Part shown: positions 8,083 through 18,712 of the stretch, in pieces
How the letters are laid out: each line of letters begins with the position of its first letter
Position numbering within the stretch: position 1 is the stretch's first letter
Assembly (NCBI RefSeq): GCF_041521385.1
Contig: NZ_CP168006.1
Location: 2,724,295 to 2,788,294 of the forward strand
Origin: Alcaligenes faecalis
GTDB lineage: Bacteria > Pseudomonadota > Gammaproteobacteria > Burkholderiales > Burkholderiaceae_B
DNA length: 64,000 nucleotides
Direction of reading: 5' to 3'
The notes under the pieces: model-generated
What the model was told of the DNA's origin: nothing
What the model saw: the letters and a program-made list of their open reading frames with translations, nothing else
The model's database searches: none
Translations under genes and position numbers: made by a program

Positions 8083-8805
8083 ATGAGTTCACATCAAACC
8101 TTGATCGAACTCGAGCATGTCGCGCTGGGCTGGAAAGACAAAATCGCTCTGCGTGATATCAGCGGCTGTTTTAACCGAGGCTCCTTGACGGCTATCGTCG
8201 GGCCTAACGGTGCTGGTAAATCCACCTTGCTCAAAGGGCTGACCGGGCAGATCAATCCCCTGAAAGGGCGCATTGCCGTCGATAGCGGTTTTCTGGACCA
8301 ACTGGCCTTGTTGCCACAAATGGGCGATCTGGACAAAAGTTTTCCGGTGACGGTGCATGATCTGGTGGCCATGGGAGCCTGGAAGCGTGTGGGAGCCTGG
8401 GGCGGTTTCCCCAAAGTCGAGCACGAACGCATTAGCCACGCGCTGGAGCAGGTGGGGCTGGCTGATTTTGCGCGTCGTTCCATTGGCACCTTGTCGGGCG
8501 GTCAGTTACAGCGCGCCTTGTTTGCCCGCATGATGGTGCAAGATGCCCAGATCCTCTTGCTGGATGAGCCCTTTGCTGCGGTGGATCGCGCAACCTCGGA
8601 TGAGTTGATGAACCTGATTCTGGACTGGCACAAACAGGGCCGTACTGTGATGGCCGTGCTGCATGATCTGGATATGGTGCGTAGTTGTTTTCCGCAAACC
8701 GTGCTGCTTGCTGGGCAGGTGGTGGGCTGGGGTGAAACCGAGGCGGTGCTGACGCCGGAGAACCTGCATCTGGCTCGCCATTTGTGTGCGGGGGACTATC
8801 TATGA
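8083..8805 (+). CDS. znuC: ZnuC, ATP-binding subunit of the zinc ABC transporter
   Basis: The 240-residue ATPase has Walker A GPNGAGKSTLL, the signature LSGGQLQRALFARMM, Walker B ILLLDEPFAAVD and the switch His (AVLHDLD). It powers high-affinity zinc import through ZnuB from the ZnuA-bound pool. It is the first firmly identified gene of znuCBA; its TGA overlaps the znuB ATG (ATGA). Control by Zur is inferred from the palindrome upstream. Confidence 0.93.
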   Translation: MSSHQTLIELEHVALGWKDKIALRDISGCFNRGSLTAIVGPNGAGKSTLLKGLTGQINPLKGRIAVDSGFLDQLALLPQMGDLDKSFPVTVHDLVAMGAWKRVGAWGGFPKVEHERISHALEQVGLADFARRSIGTLSGGQLQRALFARMMVQDAQILLLDEPFAAVDRATSDELMNLILDWHKQGRTVMAVLHDLDMVRSCFPQTVLLAGQVVGWGETEAVLTPENLHLARHLCAGDYL

Positions 8806-9703
8806 CGGCGTTGATGGATGTGTTGCTTGGCCCCTTCATGGACTTCGGTTTCATGAAACGCGCTTTGGCGGGCTCGTTTGCCTTGGCCGCAGCGGCTGGG
8901 CCTTTAGGTGTATTTCTGGTGCTGCGCCGCATGAGCCTGATGGGCGATGCGATGGCCCATGCCATCTTGCCCGGTGTGGCGGTGGGTTTTCTGACGGCGG
9001 GGCTGTCTTTAAGTGCGATGGCCATAGGCGGCATGATTACCGGCCTGGTCGTGGCCTTGCTGGCCGGTCTGGTGGCCCGCCTGACACCACAACGCGAGGA
9101 TGCCAGTTTTGCGGCTTTCTATCTGGTGTCCCTGGGGCTGGGAGTGCTGCTGGTGTCGCTGCGTGGCTCCAATATGGATTTGATCCATGTGCTGTTTGGC
9201 ACGGTGCTGGGGCTGGATGATGCGTCTTTGCTGCTGGTCACCAGCAGTACGACGATTACGCTGATTATTCTGGCTCTGGTGTTCCGCCCCTTGGTGTTGG
9301 AGTGCCTGGACCCGATCTTTCTGCGCACCCAAGGTGGGCGCGGCTCGGTGGTTCACATGTTGTTCTTGTTCATGCTGGTCATCACGCTGGTGGCTGGCTT
9401 CCAGGTTCTGGGGACCTTGATGGTGGTGGGGATCATGATGCTGCCCGCCGCCTCGGCTCGGTTCTGGGTGTATTCCGTAGGCCGACAAATGCTGGTGGCG
9501 GCCTTGCTGGGCATGATCAGCGCCTATCTGGGGCTGCTGTTCTCGTACTACTACAACGTACCGGCTTCGCCCGCGATCATCCTGGCGGCGGGCGCGTTTT
9601 ATTTTCTTTCTATCACCTTTGGCCCCCAAGGCGGTTTGCTGCGTGCTTATTCCCAATGGCGCGCACGACGTCGGCGCATGGCCTCTCTCTTGGAGCACGA
9701 TTG

Positions 9704-9704
<1 letters not shown>
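8802..9704 (+). CDS. znuB: ZnuB, permease subunit of the zinc ABC transporter
   Basis: The 300-residue integral membrane protein belongs to the ABC-3 family of metal permeases. It has about eight hydrophobic segments and the family blocks MKRALAGSFALAAAAGPLG, LRRMSLMGDAMAHAILPGVA (the loop that contacts the ATPase) and VVGIMMLPAASARFW. The start at 8802 was chosen because it overlaps the znuC stop as ATGA and the product then begins MTALMDVLLGPFMDFGFM, the usual N-terminus. Its own stop overlaps the znuA start, so all three subunits are translationally coupled. Confidence 0.93.
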
Positions 9705-10786
<1,082 letters not shown>

Positions 10787-10787
10787 T

Positions 10788-11828
10788 TCACTCATTTGCT
10801 TTGTCGCTGGCCCGGTTCTTGCGTTGTGCCCGAGGGTGGGCCTGATCGTAAGCCTGGGCCAGATGCTGGAAATCCAGACGGGTATAAATCTGGGTCGTGG
10901 AAATATTGGTGTGGCCCAATAGCTCCTGTACCGCTCGCAAGTCTTGTGCCGATTGCAGCAAATGGCTGGCAAAGCTGTGGCGCAGGCTGTGTGGGTGTAC
11001 ATGCACAGGCAGGCCACTGGCACGGGCGTAGTTTTCCAGTGCTTGTTGCACGATACGCGGGTGGATACGGGCGCCACGGGCTCCTAGAAACAGCGCCGCC
11101 CTGGCATCGGCGCTGGTCGCCAGCGAGGCCAGGGTTGGGCGTTTTTTCAGCCACTGTTGCAAGGCATACAAGGCTTTCTCGCCTACCGGCAGGCGACGCG
11201 TCTTGCCGCCTTTACCGCTGACCACCAGTTCACGATCATCCAGGAGTACCCAGCTTTGGGATTGGTGTTGCGGGTCCTGGTGATAGTGCGTGTCCAGGCT
11301 GACCAGCTCAGCCAAACGCAGCCCGCTGGAATAAAACAATTCAAACATGGCCTGATTGCGCCACCTGATCGGGTCGTCCTGAATAGGGGCAGTAGCGTGA
11401 TCCAGTAGCTGCTGGGTCTGGTCTACGGACAAGGCCTTGGGCAGTGGGCGGCCTATCTTGGGTGCTTTCAGGCTGGCGGCTGGGTTCAAGGGCCAGCCCA
11501 GTTCTTTGGTGCGCGATTGATAGTAGCCACGCCAGGCCGCCAGGATGCGGGCCAGGCTGCGTGGTGCCAGGCCCTGCGCATGCAAATAGGCGGCGGCCTG
11601 GCGCAACTGGCTTTGAGTCAGGGTGTCGGGGTCTACGCCTGGGTACTGCGCCAGCAAATGACGCAGATCATTACGGTACGCACTGAGCGTGTGTTCCGAA
11701 TAGCGTTTTTCGTGGCTTAGTTGATGCAGCCAGCGTTGCATGGCTGGACTGAGGGCCAGGGAGGCGGCTGGCTGCTTTGGGGACTTGTCCCCGGAAGGAG
11801 AGCGGTCTTGTTTTTTCAGGCCGGACAT
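10788..11828 (-). CDS. xerC: XerC tyrosine recombinase
   Basis: The 346-residue protein has an N-terminal SAM-like core-binding domain (RYSEHTLSAYRNDLRHLLA) and a C-terminal catalytic domain with the tyrosine-recombinase residues: Arg in SSGLRLAELVSL, Lys in VSGKGGKTRRLP, His-x-x-Arg in HSLRHSFASHLL, a second His in LGHTNISTTQIY, and the Tyr nucleophile in that last motif. With XerD it resolves chromosome dimers at dif. The N-terminus is about 30 residues longer than usual and charged; Met30 (11741) would give a standard-length protein. It overlaps the DUF484 gene by 13 bases, the common arrangement in proteobacteria. Confidence 0.93.
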   Translation of the reverse strand: MSGLKKQDRSPSGDKSPKQPAASLALSPAMQRWLHQLSHEKRYSEHTLSAYRNDLRHLLAQYPGVDPDTLTQSQLRQAAAYLHAQGLAPRSLARILAAWRGYYQSRTKELGWPLNPAASLKAPKIGRPLPKALSVDQTQQLLDHATAPIQDDPIRWRNQAMFELFYSSGLRLAELVSLDTHYHQDPQHQSQSWVLLDDRELVVSGKGGKTRRLPVGEKALYALQQWLKKRPTLASLATSADARAALFLGARGARIHPRIVQQALENYARASGLPVHVHPHSLRHSFASHLLQSAQDLRAVQELLGHTNISTTQIYTRLDFQHLAQAYDQAHPRAQRKNRASDKANE

Positions 11829-12493
11829 TCGCTTTGATTAACGCTGCTGGGCTTGTGCAAACGCTGTAGGGCGGCGCTGCATAATTCACCAATGCCTTCC
11901 AGAAAGTCCGTACCCATATCGGCGGTAAAACGCGTGTCCTCTGGTGAACCTAAAACAAGCAGACCAAAAAAGGTGTTCGACTCGGGGGATTTCAAAGGCA
12001 CGATAGCGACCGATTGCGCGTCTTGCTGCAAATTGGCCAAGAACGCTTGTTCGCGTCGGGCTCCGCAATAGGGGGTGATCAAGGTGTCGGCCCAGCTAGC
12101 CAGTGCGTCGTCGGCCAGCACCTCGTCCGGATTCCAGCAGTGCAGGCGTACCACGGGCATGTCAAAAATGCGCTCCAGGCTGCTGCAAATAAGAGCGGGG
12201 AGGGCGTTGGGATCGGACTCGGCCAGCATCTGGCAGTTCCATTGATGCAGTTGGCGCGAGATCTTTTCATTGCCACGGGCATTGGCGACCAGTGTAGCCA
12301 GTTGGCGCTCGGTTTTTTTGCCGCGCTCGCGCAGCAGCATGATCTGGCGCTCGCCCAGGGAAATGGCGCGGCTTTGATGCGGGTGCGGCACCATCAGTTT
12401 GGCAAAAATGTCGGCGTGTGCGTCGAAGAAATCAGGGTTGGCTTTCAAAAACTGGGCCACTTCCACGGCGCTAAGGCTGTTGGGGGTATCCAT
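11816..12493 (-). CDS. DUF484 family (GAF-like) protein
   Basis: The 225-residue protein starts MDTPNSLSAVEVAQFLKANPDFFD and contains LMVPHPHQSRAISLGERQIMLLRER, both characteristic of DUF484, followed by a GAF-like sensor fold. The biochemical role is not established. In many proteobacteria the gene sits between dapF and xerC, as here: dapF ends 2 bases upstream and xerC overlaps its end. The start at 12493 fits that spacing; upstream codons would lie inside dapF. Confidence 0.88.
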   Translation of the reverse strand: MDTPNSLSAVEVAQFLKANPDFFDAHADIFAKLMVPHPHQSRAISLGERQIMLLRERGKKTERQLATLVANARGNEKISRQLHQWNCQMLAESDPNALPALICSSLERIFDMPVVRLHCWNPDEVLADDALASWADTLITPYCGARREQAFLANLQQDAQSVAIVPLKSPESNTFFGLLVLGSPEDTRFTADMGTDFLEGIGELCSAALQRLHKPSSVNQSECPA

Positions 12494-12495
12494 GT

Positions 12496-13419
12496 CTAGA
12501 AGGTTTCCTTTCTGGCTAAGGACGCACATAGTGCATCGATATCGACCTGTCCGGTAAAGACAGTTTGGGCTGGGCCGCTCATGCGCAGTGCCTGCCCGTC
12601 CCATTCAATGCGCAAACTGCCTCCACGAGTATCAACGACAACCGGGCTTTGGAGCAATCCCCGCCGTATGCCTGCCACCACAGCCGCACACGCGCCGGTA
12701 CCGCAGGCCAGGGTTTCACCGGCTCCGCGCTCGTAGACGCGCAGCTTGATGTGGTGAGGGTCGACGATTTGCATGAAACCCGCGTTCACTTTGTGGGCAA
12801 AACGAGGGTGGGATTCGATGAAGGGGCCTACCGTGGCAACCGGAGCCTGCTTGACATCGTTCACGACCTGCACGGCATGCGGGTTGGAAATCGAGACCAG
12901 CGACAGGGCGACGGGGGCGGCTTGATCGGGCACAGGCAAGAGCCACAGCGTGTCTTCACCTTGATCGTGCGTTTCCAGCCCTTTATTGTCAAAACCTACA
13001 TCGGCAGGGGCAAAGCGGGTGGTGCCCATCATGACGTCTACGCCGCGTTGTGGGTCGTCATTCAGGCTGATGATGCCGGTACGGATCTGTGCCCGCAAAG
13101 GGTTGGCTGACGATAGACCTTGTTCGTGTACAAAGCGGACAAAACAACGTGCGCCGTTGCCGCAATGCTCAACTTCGCTGCCGTCTGCATTGAAGATGCG
13201 ATAGCGGAAGTCGGCCCCTGCTTCAGTGGCCGCCTCAACCAGCAAGATCTGGTCGGCTCCAATCCCGAAGTGGCGATCTGCCAGGGCGCGGGCCCGTTCC
13301 GGTGTCAGTTCAATAGGCTGCGTTACACCGTCGAGCATGACAAAGTCATTGCCCGCACCGTGCATTTTGCTGAAACGCCAAAGGGAGGAAACGGGCTGGG
13401 GGGCGGTGGGACTGTGCAT
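12496..13419 (-). CDS. dapF: DapF, diaminopimelate epimerase
   Basis: The 307-residue enzyme converts LL- to meso-diaminopimelate for lysine and peptidoglycan synthesis. It has the substrate motif [14 protein letters not shown] near the N-terminus, the first active-site cysteine in [12 protein letters not shown], and the second in [14 protein letters not shown]. Both catalytic cysteines are present. The start at 13419 (MHSPTAPQ) leaves 7 bases after the upstream acyltransferase stop; 30 more upstream codons are open but would overlap that gene. A compact minus-strand run of two acyltransferases, dapF, DUF484 and xerC is probably one operon. Confidence 0.95.
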   Translation of the reverse strand: MHSPTAPQPVSSLWRFSKMHGAGNDFVMLDGVTQPIELTPERARALADRHFGIGADQILLVEAATEAGADFRYRIFNADGSEVEHCGNGARCFVRFVHEQGLSSANPLRAQIRTGIISLNDDPQRGVDVMMGTTRFAPADVGFDNKGLETHDQGEDTLWLLPVPDQAAPVALSLVSISNPHAVQVVNDVKQAPVATVGPFIESHPRFAHKVNAGFMQIVDPHHIKLRVYERGAGETLACGTGACAAVVAGIRRGLLQSPVVVDTRGGSLRIEWDGQALRMSGPAQTVFTGQVDIDALCASLARKETF

Positions 13420-13426
13420 GATGGGC

Positions 13427-14317
13427 CTAGTAGATGCCGGCTTGACCTTCAGGTCGGGTTTTGAAGCGTCGATGTACCCAATAATACTGCGGCGGGTCCT
13501 CGCGCACATATTTTTCGATCAGGGCATTCATGCGCTCGGTGGCCTCTTCCAGAGTACCTTCGCCGGGGAAGTCGGACATGGGTTCCAGCACCTGAATATG
13601 GTAGTGGCCGGTCTGGGCATCCAAGCGGGAAATCACGGGAATGACCAGTGCATCCTGATTGCGGGCAATCTGGGCAGTGGACAGCAGGGTGGCGGCCGGG
13701 ACATTGAAAAAGGGCACAAAGGCCGAGCCCTTGGTGCCGAAGTCCATATCAGGCAGGTAATAAATCGGCTGGCCTTTTTGCAGCGCGCGCATCAGACCAC
13801 GGATACCATCCTTGCGGGAAATCAGCGGGACCGAGGAAAAGCGGCTACGGCCTTCGTACATCAGGCGATCTACATGGGGGTCGCGTTGCGGAGTGTAAAA
13901 GGCCACCAAGGGCGAGATGGACATGGACAGGCGGGTGCCCGCTGCATCCATACCCAGAAAGTGAGGCACCAGCAGCATGACCTTGCGGCCCTGTTCCAGG
14001 GCCTGGGTAATGTGTTCTTCGCCCGTCAGGTGTAGCGTGTTCAGAATGGTGCTGGGCAGGCCAAACCAGAGCAGGCCCCGATCCAGATAGGATTGGGCCA
14101 GCAGGCGAAAGTGCTGCTTCTCCCATTCGCGGCGTGTGCTTTCGGGGGTGTCGGGAAAGCACAAATCCAGGTTAGTGCGAACAATATGACGACGGCGGGA
14201 GGCAAAGCGATGCACCAGCCCGCCTAGCACGGTCCCCCAACGCTGACGCGTGCGTACGGAGGCACGGCCAAAGTAGGTGAAAACGGATTTGAGCAGCGGG
14301 TAAGAATTAAAACTCAT
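13427..14317 (-). CDS. Kdo2-lipid A acyltransferase family protein (LpxL/HtrB-like), second copy
   Basis: The 296-residue protein belongs to the lysophospholipid acyltransferase group that adds secondary acyl chains to lipid A at the inner membrane. The HX4D catalytic motif is seen in HFLGMD, followed by the acyl-acceptor block [14 protein letters not shown] and the PDMDFG motif. Its ATG overlaps the stop of a paralogue upstream (ATGA), so the two are translated together. The pair probably adds the two secondary acyl groups, but which position each handles cannot be read from sequence. Confidence 0.9.
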   Translation of the reverse strand: MSFNSYPLLKSVFTYFGRASVRTRQRWGTVLGGLVHRFASRRRHIVRTNLDLCFPDTPESTRREWEKQHFRLLAQSYLDRGLLWFGLPSTILNTLHLTGEEHITQALEQGRKVMLLVPHFLGMDAAGTRLSMSISPLVAFYTPQRDPHVDRLMYEGRSRFSSVPLISRKDGIRGLMRALQKGQPIYYLPDMDFGTKGSAFVPFFNVPAATLLSTAQIARNQDALVIPVISRLDAQTGHYHIQVLEPMSDFPGEGTLEEATERMNALIEKYVREDPPQYYWVHRRFKTRPEGQAGIY

Positions 14318-15168
14318 GGGGTGGTATCGCCAGGCAAAGGGGGCGCATCGTGGGGAATCTTGTAGCGGTTGTATCCCCACAGGTATTGCGTGGGGAAGCG
14401 GCGTATCAAGCTTTCCATGGATTCGTTGATCAGGGTGGCCAGTTCCGTGGGATCTTCGGGCAAAGGCTCGGGCAGGCGCAAGGTGTGAACATGCCAGCCG
14501 CGCCCTTTAGGCAGGCGCTCGGCAGCGGTCACAATTACGGGCACATTGGACTGACGGGCCAGCTTGCCTGCCAGTGTCATGGTCAGGGCAGGGCGGCCAA
14601 AAAATGGGGCCCAAACGCCATCGCCACCGCTGGGAACCTGGTCGGGCAACATGCCTACCGATTCACCTTTGCGAAACGCGCGTACAAATTCACGCACGCC
14701 TTTCATGTTGGCGGGGACGGCATGCAGGCCGGGCAGTTCACGTGACTCCACCATCAGGGGTTCCAGTACGGCTTGGCGTGGTGGGCGAAACATCACGGTC
14801 AGTGGGCCTAAACCCACCAGATAACGTGCCGTAATCTCAAAGCAACCCAAGTGCGGGGTCAGATACAGCACGCCGCGTCCTTCGGCATGGGTGGCCTCGA
14901 GCAAGGCCACATCATCGACGGTGCAGCGGGCCAGACAGGCTTGCGGATGCAGCCAGACGCGCGGTGTTTCCAGAATCATGGCGCCGGTTTGTCCGGCCGC
15001 TTGCCGGAAAAAGGCAGGGGAGTCGTAACCCGCTTGTCGGCAGTGGTTTTGCAGACGGCGGCGGTAGCGTCCGGGAAAAGCGTAAATCAGGCGTCCAATG
15101 CCTTTGCCCAGCCCATGAAGAACGGGTAAGGGCAGGCGGGCCATCAGACGTAAAAGTGCCGCGAGCAT
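14314..15168 (-). CDS. Kdo2-lipid A acyltransferase family protein (LpxL/HtrB-like), first copy
   Basis: The 284-residue protein shows the same family features as its downstream neighbour: HLGCFE as the HX4D/E catalytic motif, FRPPRQAVLEPLM as acceptor region, GMLPDQVP, and the PFFGRPALT block. An N-terminal hydrophobic and basic segment anchors such enzymes to the inner membrane. It acts in lipid A late acylation. It is the first gene of the minus-strand operon and is divergent from metK, separated by about 240 bases. Confidence 0.9.
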   Translation of the reverse strand: MLAALLRLMARLPLPVLHGLGKGIGRLIYAFPGRYRRRLQNHCRQAGYDSPAFFRQAAGQTGAMILETPRVWLHPQACLARCTVDDVALLEATHAEGRGVLYLTPHLGCFEITARYLVGLGPLTVMFRPPRQAVLEPLMVESRELPGLHAVPANMKGVREFVRAFRKGESVGMLPDQVPSGGDGVWAPFFGRPALTMTLAGKLARQSNVPVIVTAAERLPKGRGWHVHTLRLPEPLPEDPTELATLINESMESLIRRFPTQYLWGYNRYKIPHDAPPLPGDTTP

Positions 15169-15405
15169 GGGCCAGGCAATCCTTTAGTGTGAAGTTTTGC
15201 TGAAACAAATACGTATTTTCGCTTAAAATGGATTGTATCGCTGAGTTAAACGACAACTTGCGGAGCGATCGGGCAGCAATCTGTCCACTATAAACCGCTA
15301 AAGCGTCGCGCCCCGTCTATCGTATCCACATCGCTGGCTTCGAGGTGCAACGCAGTTTGTTCAACCTCGTGCTGATTATCAGCCCTTATTCAAGGAAGCT
15401 ACGCT
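15169..15405. other. Divergent control region before metK (unassigned leader)
   Basis: The spacer holds promoters for both directions, but no confident -35/-10 pair could be picked. Close to metK a possible hairpin is formed by GAGGT (near 15340) and ACCTC (near 15364), about 40 bases before the GTG start. No known SAM riboswitch consensus was recognised. Confidence 0.4.
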
Positions 15406-16569
15406 GTGAGCAACAACGACTTTCTCTTTACTTCCGAATCCGTCTCTGAAGGCCACCCCGACAAGGTAGCCGACCAGATTTCCGACGCCATCCTGGACGC
15501 TATTTTCGAGCAAGACCCTCAGGCGCGTGTTGCTGCCGAGACCTTGTGCAATACCGGGCTGGTGGTGCTGGCCGGCGAGATCACCACGCACGCCAACGTG
15601 GATTACATCCAGGTAGCGCGTGACACCATCAAGCGTATTGGCTATGACAATGGCGACTACGGAATCGATTACAAGTCTTGCGCCGTTCTGGTGGCCTACG
15701 ACAAGCAATCGCCTGATATCGCCCAAGGCGTGGACCGCAGCCCTGAAGAGCTGCTGAACCAGGGGGCTGGCGACCAGGGCCTGATGTTCGGCTACGCGTG
15801 CGACGAAACTCCTGATCTGATGCCGGCTCCCATCTGGTACGCCCACCGTCTGGTGCAGCGCCAGAGCGAACTGCGCAAAGATGGCCGTCTGCCCTGGTTG
15901 CGCCCTGACGCCAAGTCTCAGGTGACTTTCCGCTACGTGGATGGCCGTCCTGCTGAGGTGGATACTGTGGTGCTGTCCACGCAGCACGCGCCTGAAATGT
16001 CGCAGAAAGATATTCACGAAGCCGTGATCGAACACATCATTCGTCCATGCTTCCCTTCGGATCTGCTGACCGAGAAAACCCGCTTTCTGGTGAACCCTAC
16101 CGGCAAGTTTGTGATTGGTGGCCCTCAAGGTGATTGCGGTTTGACTGGCCGCAAGATCATTGTGGATACCTACGGTGGTGCATGCCCTCACGGCGGTGGT
16201 GCTTTCTCCGGCAAGGATCCCTCCAAAGTGGATCGTTCCGCTGCCTACGCGGCGCGTTACGTGGCCAAGAACATTGTGGCGGCCGGTCTGGCCCGTCAGT
16301 GTCAGGTGCAGTTGAGCTACGCCATTGGTGTGGCCGAGCCTATCAACATCACCATCTACACCGAAGGCACCGGCGTGATCCCGGATACCGAGATCGCCAA
16401 GCTGGTGCGCCAACATTTCGATCTGCGCCCACGCGGCATCATCGAAATGCTGGACCTGCAGCGCCCCATCTACACCAAGACGGCCGCCTACGGTCACTTT
16501 GGTCGTAGCGAGCCCGAGTTCAGTTGGGAAGCCACGGACAAGGCCCAGGCTTTGCGCCAGGCTATTTAA
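15406..16569 (+). CDS. metK: MetK, S-adenosylmethionine synthetase
   Basis: The 387-residue enzyme makes S-adenosylmethionine from methionine and ATP. Family motifs are [20 protein letters not shown] at the N-terminus, [12 protein letters not shown], the phosphate-binding loop [15 protein letters not shown], and a standard three-domain layout. The start codon is GTG with AAGGA upstream. It opens a methyl-cycle block with ahcY and metF on the same strand. The spacer downstream holds only a weak GC-rich hairpin near 16583-16600. Confidence 0.97.
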   Translation: MSNNDFLFTSESVSEGHPDKVADQISDAILDAIFEQDPQARVAAETLCNTGLVVLAGEITTHANVDYIQVARDTIKRIGYDNGDYGIDYKSCAVLVAYDKQSPDIAQGVDRSPEELLNQGAGDQGLMFGYACDETPDLMPAPIWYAHRLVQRQSELRKDGRLPWLRPDAKSQVTFRYVDGRPAEVDTVVLSTQHAPEMSQKDIHEAVIEHIIRPCFPSDLLTEKTRFLVNPTGKFVIGGPQGDCGLTGRKIIVDTYGGACPHGGGAFSGKDPSKVDRSAAYAARYVAKNIVAAGLARQCQVQLSYAIGVAEPINITIYTEGTGVIPDTEIAKLVRQHFDLRPRGIIEMLDLQRPIYTKTAAYGHFGRSEPEFSWEATDKAQALRQAI

Positions 16570-16719
16570 GAAAGAGGCAAAAGGCCGCTTGCGGGCGGCT
16601 GTTTGCTGCAGTTTGACAGCGTTGTCGGGGCCGGGAAACCAGTCAGCCAGCAACGCTGGGTGGGACGGGAAAGTGCCAGTCTCATGAGAAGAAATTATGA
16701 TTTTTACCCGTGGGGCTGT

Positions 16720-16748
16720 CTTCCCAAGACAATCCAAACGGGTACAAT
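16720..16748 (+). promoter_or_regulatory. Candidate promoter for the ahcY transcript
   Basis: A TACAAT -10 element at 16743-16748 lies about 20 bases before the start of the SAH riboswitch aptamer, the expected place for it. The -35 element is weak (TTCCCA at 16721-16726, spacing 16). Confidence 0.45.
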
Positions 16749-16765
16749 CACGAACATTCATTTGC

Positions 16766-16856
16766 CATCCTCGAGGGGCGTTGCGACAAGACTCACGGTC
16801 TTGCCAGGCTCGGGGCATGGATAGGTGGTATCCACCTTGGAGAACGACGCTCACCA
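16766..16856 (+). ncRNA. S-adenosylhomocysteine (SAH) riboswitch
   Basis: The leader of ahcY contains the conserved SAH aptamer elements in order: CGAGGGGCGTTGCGAC (16772-16787), GCCAGGCTCGGGG (16803-16815), a variable hairpin with GGTGGTATCCACC, and AACGACGCTCACC (16843-16855). The last element can pair with GGGGCGTT to form the pseudoknot known for this class. SAH riboswitches turn on SAH hydrolase when SAH accumulates and occur mainly in beta- and gammaproteobacteria. About 78 bases separate it from the GTG start, where the expression platform must lie. Confidence 0.9.
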
Positions 16857-16933
16857 CGACCTGCATGGCGGGCTGCTGGTGAGAATTCATTTGCTCTCCC
16901 TGCAGTCTGCGTGCCGTATAACGGAGCCCGACT

Positions 16934-18331
16934 GTGACTTTTACCGATTACAAAATTGCCGATATTTCCTTGGCTGAATGGGGCCGCCGCGAGCTGACCA
17001 TTGCCGAGACCGAAATGCCTGGCCTGATGGCCACCCGCGAGGAATTTGCTGCCTCCCAGCCCCTGAAGGGCGCGCGCATTGCCGGCAGTTTGCACATGAC
17101 CATTCAAACCGGGGTTCTGATTGAAACCCTGACAGCCCTGGGCGCTGAAGTGCGCTGGGCATCGTGCAATATCTTCTCCACTCAAGATCACGCTGCTGCT
17201 GCCATTGCCGCCTCCGGCGTGCCCGTGTTCGCCGTCAAGGGCGAAACCCTGGAAGAGTACTGGCAATACGCCCACGACATTTTCGATTGGCCCGGTGAGC
17301 AGGCCAACATGATTCTGGACGACGGCGGTGACGCAACCTTGCTGTTGCACCTGGGTGCCCGTGCTGAAAAAGACCTGTCCGTTCTGGACAATCCCGGCAG
17401 TGAAGAAGAGCGCGTCATGTTCGCCTCCATCCGCGCCCGTTTGCAAAACGACAAAACCTGGTACTCCACCCGTCTGGCCCAGATCAAGGGTGTGACCGAA
17501 GAGACCACCACCGGCGTGCACCGTCTGTACCAGATGGCCAATAAAGGTGAACTGGCTTTCCCTGCCATCAACGTGAACGACTCGGTGACCAAGTCCAAGT
17601 TCGATAACCTGTACGGCTGCCGCGAGTCCCTGGTGGACGGTATCAAGCGCGCGACCGATGTGATGGTTGCCGGCAAGATCGCCGTGGTGTGCGGTTTTGG
17701 TGACGTGGGTAAAGGTTGTGCTCAAGCACTGGCTGCCTTGCGTGCCCAGGTTTGGGTGACTGAAATTGACCCTATCTGCGCCCTGCAAGCCTCGATGGAA
17801 GGCTACCGTGTTGTGACCATGGAAGAAGCCGCCGACAAGGCCGACATCTTCGTGACCGCCACTGGTAATTACCACGTGATCGATCGTTCGCACATGGAGC
17901 GCATGAAAGATCAGGCCATCGTGTGCAATATCGGTCACTTCGACAATGAAATTGACGTGGCCTCGGTGGAAGATCTGGAGTGGGAAGAGATCAAACCTCA
18001 GGTTGATCACGTTATTTTCCCTGACGGCAAGCGCATCATCTTGCTGGCTCAAGGTCGTCTGGTGAATCTGGGCTGCGCCACGGGCCACCCTTCGTTTGTG
18101 ATGTCGGCTTCGTTCACGAACCAGACCATTGCCCAAATTGAACTGTTCACTCGTGGTGATCACTATGAAACGGGTAAAGTATATGTACTGCCCAAGCATC
18201 TGGACGAAAAAGTCGCTCGTTTGCACTTGAAGAAATTAGGTGTGAACTTGTCGACCTTGTCCCAGGCGCAGGCGGATTACATCAACGTGCCTGTGCAAGG
18301 ACCGTTCAAGGCCGAGCACTACCGCTACTAA
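16934..18331 (+). CDS. ahcY: AhcY, S-adenosylhomocysteine hydrolase
   Basis: The 465-residue enzyme splits SAH into adenosine and homocysteine with bound NAD, removing the methyltransferase inhibitor. Motifs include the N-terminal [19 protein letters not shown], substrate residues in [15 protein letters not shown], and the NAD-binding loop [14 protein letters not shown], ending in the conserved [10 protein letters not shown]. The start codon is GTG with GGAG 8 bases before it. The SAH riboswitch upstream makes SAH-induced expression very likely. The small membrane gene and metF follow and may share the transcript. Confidence 0.97.
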   Translation: MTFTDYKIADISLAEWGRRELTIAETEMPGLMATREEFAASQPLKGARIAGSLHMTIQTGVLIETLTALGAEVRWASCNIFSTQDHAAAAIAASGVPVFAVKGETLEEYWQYAHDIFDWPGEQANMILDDGGDATLLLHLGARAEKDLSVLDNPGSEEERVMFASIRARLQNDKTWYSTRLAQIKGVTEETTTGVHRLYQMANKGELAFPAINVNDSVTKSKFDNLYGCRESLVDGIKRATDVMVAGKIAVVCGFGDVGKGCAQALAALRAQVWVTEIDPICALQASMEGYRVVTMEEAADKADIFVTATGNYHVIDRSHMERMKDQAIVCNIGHFDNEIDVASVEDLEWEEIKPQVDHVIFPDGKRIILLAQGRLVNLGCATGHPSFVMSASFTNQTIAQIELFTRGDHYETGKVYVLPKHLDEKVARLHLKKLGVNLSTLSQAQADYINVPVQGPFKAEHYRY

Positions 18332-18373
18332 AATGCACTGGCGTCTTCGGACGCCACTTCTTGGAGCCCTATT

Positions 18374-18712
18374 ATGACTTTGCTACTTGTCTGGATCCTG
18401 AATGCTGTTGCCTTGCTGGTTGTTGCCTACATTCTGCCCGGTATTGTCGTGGCGTCGTTTGGCTCGGCCCTGATAGCTGCGCTGGTATTGGGCTTGCTCA
18501 ATACCCTGGTCAAACCCCTGTTGGTTGTGCTGACCCTGCCCATCACTATTGTGACCTTGGGCTTGTTCCTGTTGGTGCTCAATGCGTTAGTGTTCTGGTT
18601 TGCCGGCTCTATCCTCAAAGGCTTCCAGGTTGAAGGCTTCTGGTGGGCCGTGATTGGGGCGATCGTCTACAGTCTGGTCGCCGGGCTGCTGTCGGGACTA
18701 TTAATTAAATGA
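18374..18712 (+). CDS. Phage holin family IV / YvlD-like small membrane protein
   Basis: The 112-residue protein is almost entirely hydrophobic with four predicted membrane segments and the family pattern GLLNTLVKPLLVVLTLPITIVTLG in the centre. It resembles the superfamily annotated as mycobacterial four-TMS phage holin or YvlD. No phage genes are nearby, and the position between ahcY and metF is a chromosomal arrangement found in relatives, so lysis is unlikely; its role is unknown. Its TGA overlaps the metF ATG. Confidence 0.85.
   Translation: MTLLLVWILNAVALLVVAYILPGIVVASFGSALIAALVLGLLNTLVKPLLVVLTLPITIVTLGLFLLVLNALVFWFAGSILKGFQVEGFWWAVIGAIVYSLVAGLLSGLLIK

Noticed and set aside
9302..9703. 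In-frame extension upstream of znuA
   Set aside because: The extra 134 residues are read out of frame across znuB and are Gly/Arg/His-rich without homology; the start overlapping the znuB stop gives a proper signal peptide.
15379..18226. Two long antisense frames over metK and ahcY
   Set aside because: Both are exact shadows of conserved methyl-cycle enzymes, with no family motif of their own.
18374..18712. Prophage holin
   Set aside because: Sequence resembles the four-helix holin superfamily, but there are no phage genes and it is embedded between ahcY and metF.
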